Of a DNA stretch of 64,000 bases, positions 63,186 through 64,000 are shown in pieces. The stretch comes from Sphingobium indicum B90A (lineage in GTDB: Bacteria; Pseudomonadota; Alphaproteobacteria; Sphingomonadales; Sphingomonadaceae). The notes beneath the pieces are model-generated. The model was given only the letters and a program-made list of their open reading frames with translations, searched no databases and was not told where the DNA came from. The stretch lies in contig NZ_CP013070.1 of the NCBI RefSeq assembly GCF_000264945.2, positions 3,552,501-3,616,500 of the forward strand. The letters are read 5' to 3'. Numbering within the stretch: the stretch's first letter is position 1; each line of letters opens with the position of its first letter. A program made the translations under genes and the position numbers.

Positions 63186-64000
63186 CTAAGCCGCCTGCCC
63201 CCGCAAGGCCTTCTGCCGCCGCCGCTGCACCGACGATCCGATCCCCATCGCCTCGCGATATTTGGCGACGGTGCGGCGGGCGATGTCCATGCCCTTGGCG
63301 CGCAGCAGGTCGACCAGCGTGTCGTCCGACAATATGGCGTCGGCTGTCTCCGCCGCGATCAGCGCCTTGATGTGGCTCTTCACCGCCTCGGCCGACACCG
63401 CGCCCTCGCCGCCCGCCGCAGAAACGCCGCTGGTGAAGAAATATTTGAGTTCATACAGCCCACGCGGGCAGGACAGATATTTGTTCGACGTCACCCGGCT
63501 GACGGTCGATTCATGCATCTGGATCGCGTCGGCCACGGCCTTCAGCGTCAGCGGCTTCAGATGCTCCACCCCCTTGCGGAAGAAATCCTCCTGCTGGCGG
63601 ACGATCTCGCTCGCGACCTTGACGATGGTCTTCTGCCGCTGGTCCAGCGCCTTCACCAGCCAGTTGGCGCTCGCCAGGCAATCGGCCAGCCACGCCTTGG
63701 ACGTCCTGTCCTGCGGCCCGGAGGCGAGTTCGACATAATAGGTCCGGTTGATCAGCACGCGGGGCAGGGTGGCGCTGTTGACCTCGATCGCCCAACCCTC
63801 CCGCGTCGGCCGCACGAACAGGTCGGGCGTCACCGGCGCGGCGCTCTCGGTGGAAAAGCGCAGGCCGGGCTTGGGATCGTAACCGCGCAATTCGCGGATC
63901 ATGTCCGCCATATCCTCCTCGTCCACGCCGCAGATCCGGCGCAACTGCGGCAGCGCCCCCCTGGCGAGCAGGTCCAGATTGGCCAGCAGCTTCGCCATGC
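63186..64000 (-). CDS. rpoN: RNA polymerase sigma-54 factor (N-terminal part beyond window)
   Basis: The last about 270 residues of RpoN. The core-binding region, the DNA-binding helix-turn-helix (LTLKAVADAIQMHESTVSRVTSNKYL), and the invariant RpoN box ARRTVAKYRE in the sequence MDIARRTVAKYREAMGIGSS are present, ending with SVQRRRQKALRG. Full-length RpoN is about 480-500 residues, so the activator-interacting N-terminus is missing only because of the window edge. Its product should recognise the glnK promoter at 57696. Confidence 0.95.
   Translation of the reverse strand, partial: MAKLLANLDLLARGALPQLRRICGVDEEDMADMIRELRGYDPKPGLRFSTESAAPVTPDLFVRPTREGWAIEVNSATLPRVLINRTYYVELASGPQDRTSKAWLADCLASANWLVKALDQRQKTIVKVASEIVRQQEDFFRKGVEHLKPLTLKAVADAIQMHESTVSRVTSNKYLSCPRGLYELKYFFTSGVSAAGGEGAVSAEAVKSHIKALIAAETADAILSDDTLVDLLRAKGMDIARRTVAKYREAMGIGSSVQRRRQKALRGQAA

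Overview
The window is a 64 kb piece of a GC-rich alphaproteobacterial chromosome. Gene content points to the Sphingomonadales (Sphingobium/Sphingomonas-like): a crtY-crtI...crtB carotenoid set, a TonB-dependent receptor inside a catabolic cluster, HisZ, DapD, a TerC and an Atm1-like exporter. Intergenic regions are full of the palindromic repeats typical of this group. The genus is inferred from gene content and style, not from a marker comparison. There is no transposase gene, prophage, rRNA or CRISPR array. Two tRNA genes (Thr-GGT, Val-TAC) are present.

Region 1 (1-13966) is a catabolic island. On the minus strand lie acyl-CoA dehydrogenase, APH-like kinase, TonB receptor and MFS transporter (cut by the window edge). 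Divergently, on the plus strand, a tightly overlapping operon encodes a CMD-family protein, a crotonase, an EthD-like protein, an SDR, an acyl-CoA ligase, a bifunctional hydratase/3-hydroxyacyl-CoA dehydrogenase and an MDR oxidoreductase. The divergent promoter region carries three copies of a palindrome CGACC-N4-GGTCG whose centres are 27 and 54 bp apart, a probable TetR-type operator array. The kinase + dehydrogenase + SDR + ligase combination resembles the bacterial levulinate (4-oxo/4-hydroxy acid) pathway; this is inference.

Region 2 (13967-27500) holds a class II Fic protein with an array of 17-nt repeats upstream, tRNA-Thr, two peptidases, a thioesterase, TerC, an Atm1-like ABC exporter, dapD, a HAD nucleotidase and a LOG-family protein. 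Region 3 (27488-44106) is mostly housekeeping: serC-serA, hisZ, purA, pdxH, a CbpA-like DnaJ, fabI, aroC, and dicarboxylate and SLC13 transporters. Region 4 (44299-55780) has a beta-lactamase-fold hydrolase, recQ, a sulfurtransferase, a BaiN-like flavoprotein, an RcnR/DmeR-type metal sensor with its CDF exporter, and the carotenoid genes. Region 5 (55786-64000) contains glnK-amtB behind a textbook sigma-54 promoter, tldD, a zinc-finger protein, a winged-helix regulator, a D-amino-acid transaminase and the 3' part of rpoN itself, whose product would read the glnK promoter.

The least explained material is non-coding. There is a TA-flanked, 18-bp-TIR, MITE-like family (four copies, two full length; one copy interrupts another repeat so that the empty site can be reconstructed). 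A 147/148-bp hairpin element occurs twice, with terminal arms and inner stem that differ between copies but stay self-complementary. Several REP-like inverted repeats are present, one of which merges with a hairpin over the serA ribosome-binding site.
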